Source: Luteipulveratus flavus
GTDB taxonomy: Bacteria > Actinomycetota > Actinomycetes > Actinomycetales > Dermatophilaceae
Direction of reading: 5' to 3'
DNA: 64,000 nt
Assembly: GCF_029439465.1 (NCBI RefSeq)
Contig: NZ_JAROAV010000028.1
Location: 124,001-188,000, forward strand
Below the pieces are notes generated by a model. It was not told where the DNA came from and ran no database searches. It worked only from the letters and a program-made list of their open reading frames with translations. Below are positions 24,395 to 33,159 of the stretch, one piece after another; positions within the stretch are counted from its first letter, which is position 1; the number at the start of each line of letters is the position of its first letter. Position numbers and translations under genes: made by a program.

Positions 24395-25302
24395 TTGCCG
24401 GCGCCGAGCACCGCGTCCGCGTCCTTGACCTGGTTGGCCGGCGGCGCCGCGATCGTCACCGGTGCGCTCCAGCGGGTGTAGTCGATCGTGGCCACCGCCG
24501 GGCCGGCGGACGACGACGGCTTCTTGCCGGTGGCCGCGTCGATCGCGTTGAGGTCCACCTTGACCCGCGCCGGTCGGTCGCGCTGGTCGAGCCACACGTC
24601 GTACGTCACCGGCTTGTCGCCGGGCTTCGCGGCGGACGCGCCCGCCTGCCCGCCCGTGGCGCCCTTGAAGGCCGCGCGGACGTGCTCGCCCGCGACCGTG
24701 ACGGTGTAGTGGGTCGTCTGAACACCGGCGACCGACTCGGTCCCCTTGCTCGCCACGGTCCCCTTCGACCAGATCTCGGCCTGGCTGTCCACGTCCGTCA
24801 CCACGCCGACCATGACGAGGGGAAGGAGCAGGACGCCGGCCGCGGAGTCGCTGTCGTCGTCGATGCGCAACCACGTGCGGCCGGCGAGGTCCGGCTCCTG
24901 CACGTAAACGGTGTCACCCACCGAGCGCAGCTGGGTCGACCCGGCCGTGAGACTGGTGTCTCCCTCGCCCTTCCCCTTGTTGGTCATGTCCATGCGGATG
25001 ACGTCGGGGTCGGCTGCCGAGCGCATCTCCACGTGAACCGACTTCTCCTTGTCGGTCGCCGCCCGTACCCGGCTCGCGAGCTCCGCCCCGGTATTCGCCG
25101 GGGCCGGCCCAGCGGGCGCCGAGCTCGTCGCCGAGGTGGGCGCAGCGGACGAGGAGGCGGCCGCCGTCGAGGAGGTAGGCGCCGAGCTGCTCGACGTCGG
25201 GCCGGAGCCGCTCTGCTCCTTCTCGCTGCCGCACGACGTCAGCCCTGCTGAGAGGGCGAGGGCGGTGACGAGGGCCAGCGATCTGCGGACGGGTGCTCTC
25301 AT
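24391..25302 (-). CDS. Lipoprotein, LppX/LprG-like (paralogue of previous gene)
   Basis: A 303-residue secreted lipoprotein. The signal MRAPVRRSLALVTALALSAG is followed by the lipobox LTSC and a Ser/Ala/Thr-rich linker. The mature domain shares blocks with the neighbouring lipoprotein: EKSVHVEM, TQLRSVGDTVYV, PDLAGRTWLRIDDDS, TTHYTVTVAG and QVKDADAVLG. This points to a tandem duplication. The frame is open upstream but ATG 25302 has GGAGGAA at a good distance and starts the signal peptide. A role in envelope lipid handling is inferred from likely family only. It is divergent from the anti-sigma-like gene at 25522. Confidence 0.75.
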   Translation of the reverse strand: MRAPVRRSLALVTALALSAGLTSCGSEKEQSGSGPTSSSSAPTSSTAAASSSAAPTSATSSAPAGPAPANTGAELASRVRAATDKEKSVHVEMRSAADPDVIRMDMTNKGKGEGDTSLTAGSTQLRSVGDTVYVQEPDLAGRTWLRIDDDSDSAAGVLLLPLVMVGVVTDVDSQAEIWSKGTVASKGTESVAGVQTTHYTVTVAGEHVRAAFKGATGGQAGASAAKPGDKPVTYDVWLDQRDRPARVKVDLNAIDAATGKKPSSSAGPAVATIDYTRWSAPVTIAAPPANQVKDADAVLGAGK

Positions 25303-25521
25303 GACGGGTTCCTCCCTGACGCCGGGCACAGCCACGGCGCACGACGATGCTCGCTCGCCGACGTGCGGGCCGGGTCGAGCGAAAGGCGCCTCAGGGTAAC
25401 GGCGCGCGGCCCGGTCCGACCGTCGATCAACGAAACCCACGTCACCGACCCTGCGCAGGTCACGCCGCCCCTGCCTCGCCGCGTCTGAGGGTCTGCCACC
25501 ATCCGCACGGGGAGGACCGTC

Positions 25522-27099
25522 ATGCTGAACGACCCTGAGCTCGACGAGCTCGAGAACCGGCTACGCGCCGAGTACGCCGCGTGGTCACCGGACGCCATCG
25601 ACCGGACGGCCGTGATCGCCAGCGCGCGGACACGCGCCGGGGCGATACGGCGCCGACGCACGATCGCCCGAACGGCCGGCGCCGCCCTGGGCGTCGTCGC
25701 GATCACCGGCGCCGGCCTGGTCGGTGCCCAGCTGCACGGAGGCGGGTCCGCGCAGCCCGCCCACACCACGGGTTCGCCGACCCGGACGTCCGCGCCTGTC
25801 GAGTCGCGGCTGGTACCCGAGCCGACAGGTCAGCACGCGTTCGCCATCCCCACCAGCCTGTTCCCCACCACTCCGGTGGGCGGAATCACGTTCGAGCACA
25901 AGGGTGCCCAGAACGCGCTGGCTCCCGGTTTCGAGAACCAGACCTGTGGGACGCAGTCCGGGCGCCCGCACGCGACTGCGCCGGCCGCCGGCGTCTCGCA
26001 GACGCGCGTCGGGGGCGGCAACCGGATGCGGGTGGCGATCAGCAACGTCGGTACGGGCGCAGCGATCTTGGACATCCACTTCGCGACCGGCTACTGCTAC
26101 TTCACCAGCGCGCAGCCGGTTCAGCAGTTCGCCTGGAACAACTGGCTCCTCGGCGGAAACCCGCCCACCCGTACCCCGGATCCGGGAGAGCAACGTGAGC
26201 TTTACCGGTGGACCGCGGAGCCCGCTCATCCGGACAGGGCGGGCTCGGACACCGTCGTCGGTGCCGTCCTCGCGGTCGATGGGTTCCTCCTGACGGTCTC
26301 GGCCCAGCACGCCGACCCGAAGGTGGCCCTGAGCAACGCGACGGCGCTCGCGGACGCGACCCGGGCTCAGATCCTCGCGACCGGACGGTCTGCCGACAGC
26401 CTGAGCGGCGCGGTCTCCTTCGACGGCGCTCTGCCGCGCGGGTCCTCGTCGCCGGCGCCCCGAGCAGTGTCGGCCGTGCCGCCGACCGACGAGACCGTAC
26501 CCGCCGACGTCGCGCTCGTGGCCTCGCAGCTGCTCCCCTCGTCCGCGCAGCTCGGCGGACTGCGCTACGTCGCCCAACCACCCGGTCCGGAGACACCGCC
26601 GTCGGACCGCGCCTCGGCCCCGATGGTCCGGAGACCGAACCTGCCCGGCCAGCAGTGTCTCTCGAACGAGCTCGGCGACCACCCGAGCCCGATCAGCTCG
26701 CTCACGGCAGTGGCGGCGCGTCGATCGGGCCGCACCGACGACCCGTCGGTGGTCTCTGCGATCGTCCGGTACCGGTCGAAGGACGTCGGTACGGCCCTGG
26801 CCGAGGCCCGGAGCAACACCGGCCCGTGCCGGTGGGGCGACTTCGACACCCGCGCGCAGCCGGCTCCACGAACCACCCGCGCCGTCTCCGGGCACGACGG
26901 AGCGACGACGTTCGCCTTCACGCAGCCGACCGGAGAGGGCGGCGTACGCACGATCGTGGTGCAGCGGGTCGGCGACTACCTGGTCAGCGCCAAGACACGT
27001 AGCGACGCCCGGTCGGACGAGCCGCGACTGCTCGCCCTGGCGGTCGCCGCGACCGACGCGATGGTCACCAACCTGCGCGGCGAAGGGCTGGTGAGCTGA
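25522..27099 (+). CDS. Putative membrane-anchored anti-sigma/sensor protein, module 1
   Basis: A 525-residue protein. Residues 1-50 are cytoplasmic and charged (DELENRLRAEYAAW, then RRRRTIART), followed by one transmembrane helix (GAALGVVAITGAGLVGAQL) and a long Thr/Pro linker leading to an external region. That region seems to contain two related halves, each with a LFPTTPVGGITF- or LLPSSAQLGGLRY-like strand and a Cys-containing core, suggesting internal duplication. It sits one base before a SigE-family sigma gene and has the same layout as the gene at 40661, so anti-sigma or sigma-sensor is the best guess. No classical zinc-binding HxxxCxxC anti-sigma motif is visible. ATG follows GGGGAGGA. 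Confidence 0.6.
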   Translation: MLNDPELDELENRLRAEYAAWSPDAIDRTAVIASARTRAGAIRRRRTIARTAGAALGVVAITGAGLVGAQLHGGGSAQPAHTTGSPTRTSAPVESRLVPEPTGQHAFAIPTSLFPTTPVGGITFEHKGAQNALAPGFENQTCGTQSGRPHATAPAAGVSQTRVGGGNRMRVAISNVGTGAAILDIHFATGYCYFTSAQPVQQFAWNNWLLGGNPPTRTPDPGEQRELYRWTAEPAHPDRAGSDTVVGAVLAVDGFLLTVSAQHADPKVALSNATALADATRAQILATGRSADSLSGAVSFDGALPRGSSSPAPRAVSAVPPTDETVPADVALVASQLLPSSAQLGGLRYVAQPPGPETPPSDRASAPMVRRPNLPGQQCLSNELGDHPSPISSLTAVAARRSGRTDDPSVVSAIVRYRSKDVGTALAEARSNTGPCRWGDFDTRAQPAPRTTRAVSGHDGATTFAFTQPTGEGGVRTIVVQRVGDYLVSAKTRSDARSDEPRLLALAVAATDAMVTNLRGEGLVS

Positions 27100-27100
27100 G

Positions 27101-27619
27101 GTGGTGGTTCGGTCTCGCCCGAGCGACGCCGACCTCCAGGCGCTGCTGGACCGCGATCTGCACCGTCTCCTCGGGCTGGCCATGTCGATGACCGGCAACC
27201 GGCACGACGCGGAGGACCTCGTGCAGGAGACGCTCGCCAAGGTCATCGACAAGTGGGGTCACGTGGAGTCGAGCGCCAGCCCGGCTGCGTACGTGCGCCG
27301 GATGTTGACGAACACCTACATCTCCCAGCGGCGCCGGTTCTCCAGCCGCGAGGTCGTGTCCGACGAGGTGGTGTCCGGCGGCCTGGACTCGGCTCCGGAC
27401 CGGCAGAACGCACATGCCGACCGTGATCTGCTCCGTCGCCTGGTCACCACGCTCCCCCGCCAGCAGCGGGCCATCGTGGCGCTGCGCTACTACGAGGACC
27501 GATCGGTCAGGGAGGTCGCACAGATCATGGGCATCTCGGAGGTCGCCGTGCGGAGCGCCTGTCACAAGGCCTTGTCCTCGCTGCGCGAGCGGGCCCCGGG
27601 CTCGGTCGCGGCGTGCTGA
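27101..27619 (+). CDS. SigE-family ECF RNA polymerase sigma factor, module 1
   Basis: A 172-residue two-domain sigma factor. Region 2 spans about residues 14-80, with LAMSMTGNRHDAEDLVQETL (polymerase-binding and -10 recognition). Region 4 spans about 112-165, with LPRQQRAIVALRYYEDRSV and the helix-turn-helix REVAQIMGISEVAVRSACHK. It lacks sigma regions 1 and 3, as in ECF factors; the SigE subgroup (Streptomyces-type) is suggested by GNRHDAEDLVQE. GTG 27101 starts one base after the upstream stop (TGAgGTG). The gene upstream is the candidate regulator, the reverse of the usual sigma-then-anti-sigma order. Confidence 0.88.
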   Translation: MVVRSRPSDADLQALLDRDLHRLLGLAMSMTGNRHDAEDLVQETLAKVIDKWGHVESSASPAAYVRRMLTNTYISQRRRFSSREVVSDEVVSGGLDSAPDRQNAHADRDLLRRLVTTLPRQQRAIVALRYYEDRSVREVAQIMGISEVAVRSACHKALSSLRERAPGSVAAC

Positions 27620-27688
27620 CGCAGGCCCCGACGTCGATGGCGAGAACCTGCCAGACCGGTGTCGGCCCGCTCCCCTAGCGTTCTCGCC

Positions 27689-28483
27689 ATGACCACCGAT
27701 CTGGCTGCCCGATTCCACGCTCTCCACGACGACCTCCTGGTCCTGCCGAACTGCTGGGACGCGGTGACCGCCCGCGTCGTCGAGGCGGCCGGGGCGCCGG
27801 CGCTCGCCACCACCAGCGCGGCCGTCGCCTGGTCGCTCGGTGCGCCGGACGGCAACCAGCTCGACCGGGACCTCATGCTGCAGAACCTGCGGCGCATCAC
27901 CGACGTGGTGGACGTGCCGGTCTCCTCCGACATCGAGGGCGGCTTCGGCGAGGGAGACGAGGCGTTGGCCGAGACCACCCGGCTGGTCATCGAGGCGGGC
28001 GCGGTCGGGGTCAACCTGGAGGACACCCACGCCGACGGGTTCCGCTCGGTGCAGGACGCGGCTCATCGCGTGTCGATCGTCCGGGAGGCCGCGACGGCGG
28101 CCGGTGTGGACCTGTTCATCAACGCCCGCACCGACTCCTACCTCGCGGGCAACGCCGACTACGACGACACGGTGGCGCGGGCGAACGCCTACCTCGAGGC
28201 CGGCGCCAGCGGCATCTTCGTGCCCGGCACCGGCGACCTCGACGTCATCGCCCGGCTGGTCAAGGAGATCGACGCCCCGCTCAACGTGCTGGTCGGGCCG
28301 GGCTCGCCGCCCGTCGAGGAGCTGCGAGCCGTGGGCGTACGGCGGGTATCGGCCGGGTCGTCACTGGCCGGTTCGGTGCTGGGTCACGTCGACCGTGCCG
28401 CCCGGGAGATGCTGGACCAGGGCACGTACTCCGAGATGGGCGGCGCGCTCGGCTGGGGCGAGGTCAACGCACTGTTCACCTGA
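27689..28483 (+). CDS. Isocitrate lyase / PEP mutase superfamily enzyme
   Basis: A 264-residue TIM-barrel enzyme. It has FHALHDDLLVLPNCWDAVTA at the N-terminus, the metal-binding strand SSDIEGGFGEG (in place of DADTGYG), NLEDTHADGF, and NARTDSYLAG. The KKCGH motif of true isocitrate lyases is absent, so it belongs with PEP-phosphonomutase/oxaloacetate-decarboxylase-like members that act on C-C or C-P bonds next to a carboxylate. The exact reaction is unknown. ATG 27689 is preferred over an in-frame GTG 30 bases upstream because the family motif starts right after it. It sits alone between sigma module 1 and the signalling operon. Confidence 0.82.
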   Translation: MTTDLAARFHALHDDLLVLPNCWDAVTARVVEAAGAPALATTSAAVAWSLGAPDGNQLDRDLMLQNLRRITDVVDVPVSSDIEGGFGEGDEALAETTRLVIEAGAVGVNLEDTHADGFRSVQDAAHRVSIVREAATAAGVDLFINARTDSYLAGNADYDDTVARANAYLEAGASGIFVPGTGDLDVIARLVKEIDAPLNVLVGPGSPPVEELRAVGVRRVSAGSSLAGSVLGHVDRAAREMLDQGTYSEMGGALGWGEVNALFT

Positions 28484-28630
28484 GAACCGCGCTGAGATCT
28501 CCGGGGCCGCTGCGAGCACGGTGATGCACCGCATAGATTGTGGTCCTCGCCACGATGTCGTGGCTACGGGAGGGCGGGTGCGCCCGGACGGGCGCGCTCG
28601 TCGACGGCCGCCCCGCAGAGGGGAGATCAC

Positions 28631-29866
28631 ATGTCCGACAACCAGGGAGCGCAGGCGCCGAGTCCGCTCCAGCCGCCCGAGCCGGTCCAGGCGCTCACGC
28701 TGACCGCGCCCGCGCCGACCCAGCCGGTGGCCACGACCTCGGCGCCTGCGATGGCACCGGCGGTCGACCCGGCCGCTCTCCCCGGGCTGGACGCCAAGGT
28801 CGAGGGCTTCCTCGGCGCCCTGGTGGCCGCGCAGCCGCGGTCGCCGGAGTTCGAGGCCAAGGCCGGTGACGTCCGCAGCATGGGGGACGTCGACATCCGC
28901 CAGGCCGCCGAGAGCTCCAACCGGCTGCTCGCCTCGCCGGTCAAGGCGCTGCAGTCCGGCGGGCTGTCGGAGAAGTCGACCGTCGGCAAGACGCTGCTCG
29001 AGCTGCGCCGCACGGTCGAGGACCTCGACCCCAAGGACGCCTCCGGTCCCAAGAAGCTCCTCGGCATGCTCCCGTTCGGGAATCGGCTGGAGGACTACTT
29101 CCGCAAGTACCAGAGCGCCCAGTCCCACCTCGACGGCATCCTGCACGCGCTGCGCAACGGCCAGGACGAGCTCGGCAAGGACAACGCGGCGCTCAACCTG
29201 GAGAAGCAGCAGCTCTGGGACGCCATGGGCCGGCTGAACCAGTACGTGTACGTGGCCGAGCGCCTCGACGCCCGGCTGTCGGCGGCCATCGCCGACCTGG
29301 AGGGCAGCGACCCCGACCGCGCCAAGGCGCTGCGGGACGACGTGCTGTTCTACGTCCGCCAGAAGCACCAGGACCTGCTGACCCAGCTGGCGGTGTCGAT
29401 CCAGAACTACCTGGCCATCGACGTCGTCATCAAGAACAACATCGAGCTGATCAAGGGCGTCGACCGGGCCTCGACCACGACGGTGTCGGCGCTGCGGACG
29501 GCGGTCATCGTCGCCCAGGCGCTCGGCAACCAGAAGCTCGTGCTCGACCAGATCACCGCGCTCAACACCACGACGAGCGGCATGATCGAGCGCACCTCGC
29601 AGCTGCTCAAGGACAACTCCGTCGCCATCCAGCAGCAGGCGGGGTCGGCCACGATCGGGCTGCCGCAGCTGCAGGCGGCGTTCGCGAACATCTACGCGAC
29701 GATGGACGCCATCGACACCTTCAAGGTCGAGGCGCTGGACAGCATGGCCGCCACCATCGGCACGCTGGAGACCGAGGTGACCAAGTCCCGCGGCTACCTG
29801 GACCGGGTGTCCCAGCAGAACCAGCAGGTCGCGCACGGGTCGCTCGACCTCGACCTCGGCCGGTGA
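28631..29866 (+). CDS. TelA/KlaA-family toxic-anion resistance protein
   Basis: A 411-residue soluble, largely helical protein. After a Pro/Ala-rich first 60 residues come the TelA family blocks: ESSNRLLASPVKAL, FRKYQSAQSHLDGILHALRN, DNAALNLEKQQLWDAMGRL, QKHQDLLTQLAVSIQNYLAI, and DQITALNTTTSGMIERTSQLL. Family members are called tellurite-resistance proteins, but their biochemistry is poorly known and they often sit with VWA, TerD or kinase genes in stress operons. ATG 28631 follows GAGGGGAG. It is probably the first gene of a ten-gene operon; a TAGATT at 28534-28539 could be its -10 element. Tellurite resistance itself is not implied. Confidence 0.85.
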   Translation: MSDNQGAQAPSPLQPPEPVQALTLTAPAPTQPVATTSAPAMAPAVDPAALPGLDAKVEGFLGALVAAQPRSPEFEAKAGDVRSMGDVDIRQAAESSNRLLASPVKALQSGGLSEKSTVGKTLLELRRTVEDLDPKDASGPKKLLGMLPFGNRLEDYFRKYQSAQSHLDGILHALRNGQDELGKDNAALNLEKQQLWDAMGRLNQYVYVAERLDARLSAAIADLEGSDPDRAKALRDDVLFYVRQKHQDLLTQLAVSIQNYLAIDVVIKNNIELIKGVDRASTTTVSALRTAVIVAQALGNQKLVLDQITALNTTTSGMIERTSQLLKDNSVAIQQQAGSATIGLPQLQAAFANIYATMDAIDTFKVEALDSMAATIGTLETEVTKSRGYLDRVSQQNQQVAHGSLDLDLGR

Positions 29867-29891
29867 CCTGGGCGAGGACGAGCAGCGCACC

Positions 29892-30476
29892 ATGACCCTC
29901 GGGGGGTTGTTCGGGCGGATCACCGGGCGTGACCGCGAGCCTGACGCTGCCCGGATTCCCGGCCCGCCGACCACCGAGGACCTCCTGGCCGCGCTCGACC
30001 GCGTCGAGCAGCTGGTCGCCGGTGGAGCGGTCCCTCCCGTCGTCGGCTCGCGGGTCGCGCGCGTCGTCCGGGTGGTCCGCGAGACGATCCCCCGGCTCGG
30101 TCGGCTGGGCGCCGGCAGCCCCCAGGCGTACTCCGTCATGGCGACGGCGACCGACTACCTCCCCGAGGCGGTCAGCGGCTACCTGCGCCTGCCACGGGAA
30201 TGGGCCGACAGCCGCCCGGTCGACCGCGGCCGCACCTCGCTGATGGTGCTGGTCGACCAGCTCGACCTGCTCGGCTCGACGATGGACCAGGTCTTCGACG
30301 CGGTGAACCGCGCCGACGCCGCGGCGCTGGTGGCGCACGGCCGGTTCCTGGCCGAGAAGTTCGGCTCCGGCTCGACCGGTGGGACGCTCGGGCTCGGGCA
30401 GGCGCCCGCCGGCTCCTCCGACGCGCAGAGCCCGTCGCCCGGACGGCTGCAGCCACCGACCGGGAGGCAGGCATGA
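29892..30476 (+). CDS. Unknown protein between TelA and the AAA+ gene
   Basis: A 194-residue soluble protein that I do not recognise. The central region is helical (TEDLLAALDRVEQLVAGGAV, ARVVRVVRETIPRLGRL, YSVMATATDYLPEAVSGYLR, then LVDQLDLLGSTMDQVFDAV), and the last 35 residues are low-complexity Gly/Ser/Pro. It looks like a helical adaptor; the pattern resembles XpaC/TelA-associated proteins in broad terms only. It begins 26 bp after TelA and overlaps the AAA+ gene by an ATGA, so it is translated with both. Partnership with TelA or the AAA+ protein is inferred. Confidence 0.7.
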   Translation: MTLGGLFGRITGRDREPDAARIPGPPTTEDLLAALDRVEQLVAGGAVPPVVGSRVARVVRVVRETIPRLGRLGAGSPQAYSVMATATDYLPEAVSGYLRLPREWADSRPVDRGRTSLMVLVDQLDLLGSTMDQVFDAVNRADAAALVAHGRFLAEKFGSGSTGGTLGLGQAPAGSSDAQSPSPGRLQPPTGRQA

Positions 30477-31804
30477 CCACCGCCCTGAGCGACGCGCTCG
30501 ACGCCCTGGCCGAGGTGGCCGAGCGAGCCGGCGTCGGAGCCGGCTCGGCGCGTGCCGAGGGCCTGGCCCTGGCCGCCGCGCTGGCCGAGTCGGCCCCCGG
30601 CGCGGCCACCGACTGGGCGAGCGCGTCGCCCGGCGCCTCGACCCAGGCCTTCTTCGACGCGGCCGTCCGGGGCCGTCGCTGGCGGGGGGCACCGACGAGC
30701 ATCTTGACCGAGCTGGTCGCCCGCGGGTCCGGCGAGGCCGTCGCGTACGCCGGTGCTCTGGCCGGGGTCGCCTCCGCCGCATGCGAGCTGGGCGAACCCA
30801 CGATGCGGGTGATCGGCAACGCCTCGGTCGCCGCTGCCGCCCAGCTGCACGCTGCCGGAGCTCGTCCCGACGCCACCGTCCGGACCGACGCCGGTGCCGC
30901 CGCGGTGCCGGCGGTGCCGAGGTCCGCCGAGCAGGAGAGGACGACCGAGGCGGATGCCGCGGTCGCCGTACGGCCGCTGGAGGAGCTGCTCGCCCAGCTG
31001 GACGACCTCACCGGCCTGGCGACCGTCAAGCGCGAGGTGCACCGACAGGTCGCGATCCTGCGGATGGAGAAGCTGCGGTCCGAGGCCGGGCTGCGGGCCG
31101 CCACGATCACCCGCCACCTGGTCTTCGTCGGCAATCCCGGCACGGGCAAGACCACCGTCGCGCGGCTGGTGAGCGGCATCTACGCCTCGCTCGGCCTGCT
31201 GTCCAAGGGCCAGCTGGTCGAGGTGGACCGCTCCGAGCTGGTGGCCGGCTACCTCGGGCAGACCGCGACCAAGACCGCCGAGGTCGTGGCCTCCGCGGTG
31301 GGCGGCGTGCTGTTCATCGACGAGGCGTACAGCCTCACCGCCGGGGAGCACACCGACCAGTACGGGCGCGAGGCGGTCGACACGCTGGTCAAGGAGATGG
31401 AGGACCACCGCGACGACCTGGTGGTCATCGTGGCGGGCTACCCCGAGCCGATGGAGACGTTCATCGCGACCAACCCGGGGCTGGCCAGCCGGTTCCGCAC
31501 CACGGTGGAGTTCGCGGACTACTCCGACGACGAGCTCGCCGACATCCTGAGCGGGCTGGCCGCCGACGCCGACTACGAGCTGGCGCCGGAGGCGCTGGAC
31601 GCCTTCCGGACGACGCTGTCCGGCACCACGCGGGACCGCTCGTTCGGCAACGGCCGGTACGCCCGCAACACCCTGGAAGCCGCGATCGGACGGCACGCCT
31701 GGCGGCTGCGCGAGGTGGACGAGCCGACCCTCGACCAGCTGCGCACGCTGAGCGCGGACGACCTGAGCGACACACCGACCAGCAGCGAGGGGGCGACGGC
31801 GTGA
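30473..31804 (+). CDS. CbbX/SpoVK-like AAA+ ATPase with novel N-terminal domain
   Basis: A 443-residue protein. Residues about 1-130 form an Ala-rich helical domain I do not recognise; a disordered linker follows. From about 165 on it is a CbbX/SpoVK-type AAA+ module: LDDLTGLATVKREVHRQVAI, Walker A GNPGTGKT (220-227), pore-loop region YLGQTATKTAE, Walker B VLFIDEAYSL (279-288), sensor region VVIVAGYPEPMETFI and arginine-finger GLASRFRTTVEF. CbbX itself reactivates Rubisco, but most actinobacterial relatives sit in ESX or stress loci and remodel other complexes. It is coupled to its neighbours on both sides by 4-bp overlaps. Confidence 0.88.
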   Translation: MTTALSDALDALAEVAERAGVGAGSARAEGLALAAALAESAPGAATDWASASPGASTQAFFDAAVRGRRWRGAPTSILTELVARGSGEAVAYAGALAGVASAACELGEPTMRVIGNASVAAAAQLHAAGARPDATVRTDAGAAAVPAVPRSAEQERTTEADAAVAVRPLEELLAQLDDLTGLATVKREVHRQVAILRMEKLRSEAGLRAATITRHLVFVGNPGTGKTTVARLVSGIYASLGLLSKGQLVEVDRSELVAGYLGQTATKTAEVVASAVGGVLFIDEAYSLTAGEHTDQYGREAVDTLVKEMEDHRDDLVVIVAGYPEPMETFIATNPGLASRFRTTVEFADYSDDELADILSGLAADADYELAPEALDAFRTTLSGTTRDRSFGNGRYARNTLEAAIGRHAWRLREVDEPTLDQLRTLSADDLSDTPTSSEGATA

Positions 31805-33159
31805 GCCTGACCCAGACCGCAACCACGAACCCACCCACCGCGGCGGTCGCCCGGCCGCCGCAGGGGGCACCCGGCGCCGGACCGTCGCCACAACCCACGC
31901 CCGTACGGTCGCCGGGCTCGATGCCCGCACGCGCCCGGCGCGTGGCGGCCGAGTGGTTCGAGGGCACGCCCGGACGGATGCGGGTGCTCCTGCTGATCGC
32001 CCTGGTGCTCTCGGTCCTGTTCGGCGGCGCCGTCGCCCAGACGCTGCGCGACGCCGACGGCTCCCTCGGCCGGGCGCAGGACAACACCGCCCAGCTGGTG
32101 CGCGTGCAGACGATCCACACCAGCCTGGTGAGCGCCAACGCCGACGCGACCAAGGCGTTCCTGCGCGGCGGCCTCGAACCCCCCGCCCAGCGACAGCAGT
32201 TCGTCCGGTCATTGGACACGGCCGCTCGCCTGATCACCGAGGCGTCCAAGGCGCAGCCCGCCGACGCCGACGCACTCGGGGCGCTCAACACCACACTGGT
32301 GTCCTACCGCGGGCTGATCGAGCAGGCCCGGTCCAACAACCGGCAGGGCCTCCCGGTCGGCGCGCAGTACCTCAAGGACGCCAACACCCTCATCAAGACC
32401 GACGCGCTCCCGGTGCTGAACGCCCTCGTGACGGCCAACGAGCGCCGCCTGGACGAGGAGTTCTCCCACACCGGCACCGGCCGGGTCTGGGTTCTCGTCG
32501 CGGGCGTGGTCGCGCTGCTCGCCCTGATCGGGGTCATGGTCTGGCTCGCCCGCCACAGCCACCGCTACCTCAACGTTCCGCTGCTCAGCGCCGCCCTTCT
32601 CGTCCTGGTGACGACCGCGGTCGGCGCCGGCCTGCTCACGGTCGCGAAGAGTCGGGCGGACGAGGTCCGTGACTCCTCGTACGCCGCCACGGTCGCCCTC
32701 GCCGGTGCGCGGATCAACGGCTACGACGCCCAGTCGAACGAGAACCTCACCCTGATCGCCCGCGGCTCGGGTGCCGAGTTCGACCGGGCCTGGACGACAT
32801 CGGCCAGGACGACGCGAGAGCGTCTCGCGACCTCCACCCAGCACGGCGTCACGAAGGACGGCGGGCCGAACCAGTGGGGCACGTACGAGACCGCGCACCA
32901 ACGCATCCGCGAGCTCGACACGGGCGGCCGGTGGGAGGACGCGGTCGGACAGGCGCTCGGTCCGGCGGCCACCTCGTTCGACGCGTTCGACCAGACGTCG
33001 CAACGCAGCCTCGACCGGACCAGCGCGGCCGCCCAGAGCGGCCTGGGCAACGCCGGCAGCGGCCTGTCCCTGCTGGGCTGGCTCGGTCTGCCGATCGGCC
33101 TGCTGGTCGCACTGCTCGCCTGGTGGGGCCTGTCCCAGCGACTGGAGGAGTACCGATGA
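31801..33159 (+). CDS. glnX: GlnX-like membrane sensor protein
   Basis: A 452-residue membrane protein. After a Pro-rich N-terminal tail come TM1 (VLLLIALVLSVLFGGAVAQ), an external helical region, TM2 (WVLVAGVVALLALIGVMVWL), TM3 (LLSAALLVLVTTAVGAGLL), a second external region and TM4 near the end (LGWLGLPIGLLVALLAWWGL). Length and four-helix layout match mycobacterial GlnX (439 residues), encoded next to GlnH and PknG. There the periplasmic binding protein GlnH reports aspartate/glutamate to GlnX, which activates PknG. The symbol rests on neighbourhood plus topology; sequence search would settle it. GTG 31801 overlaps the previous stop (GTGA) and glnH overlaps its end (ATGA). Confidence 0.8.
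   Translation: MSLTQTATTNPPTAAVARPPQGAPGAGPSPQPTPVRSPGSMPARARRVAAEWFEGTPGRMRVLLLIALVLSVLFGGAVAQTLRDADGSLGRAQDNTAQLVRVQTIHTSLVSANADATKAFLRGGLEPPAQRQQFVRSLDTAARLITEASKAQPADADALGALNTTLVSYRGLIEQARSNNRQGLPVGAQYLKDANTLIKTDALPVLNALVTANERRLDEEFSHTGTGRVWVLVAGVVALLALIGVMVWLARHSHRYLNVPLLSAALLVLVTTAVGAGLLTVAKSRADEVRDSSYAATVALAGARINGYDAQSNENLTLIARGSGAEFDRAWTTSARTTRERLATSTQHGVTKDGGPNQWGTYETAHQRIRELDTGGRWEDAVGQALGPAATSFDAFDQTSQRSLDRTSAAAQSGLGNAGSGLSLLGWLGLPIGLLVALLAWWGLSQRLEEYR

Noticed and set aside
28631-29866. Direct tellurite resistance by TelA
   Set aside because: TelA homologues are mostly uncharacterised; no terB/terC/terD partners are in this window.
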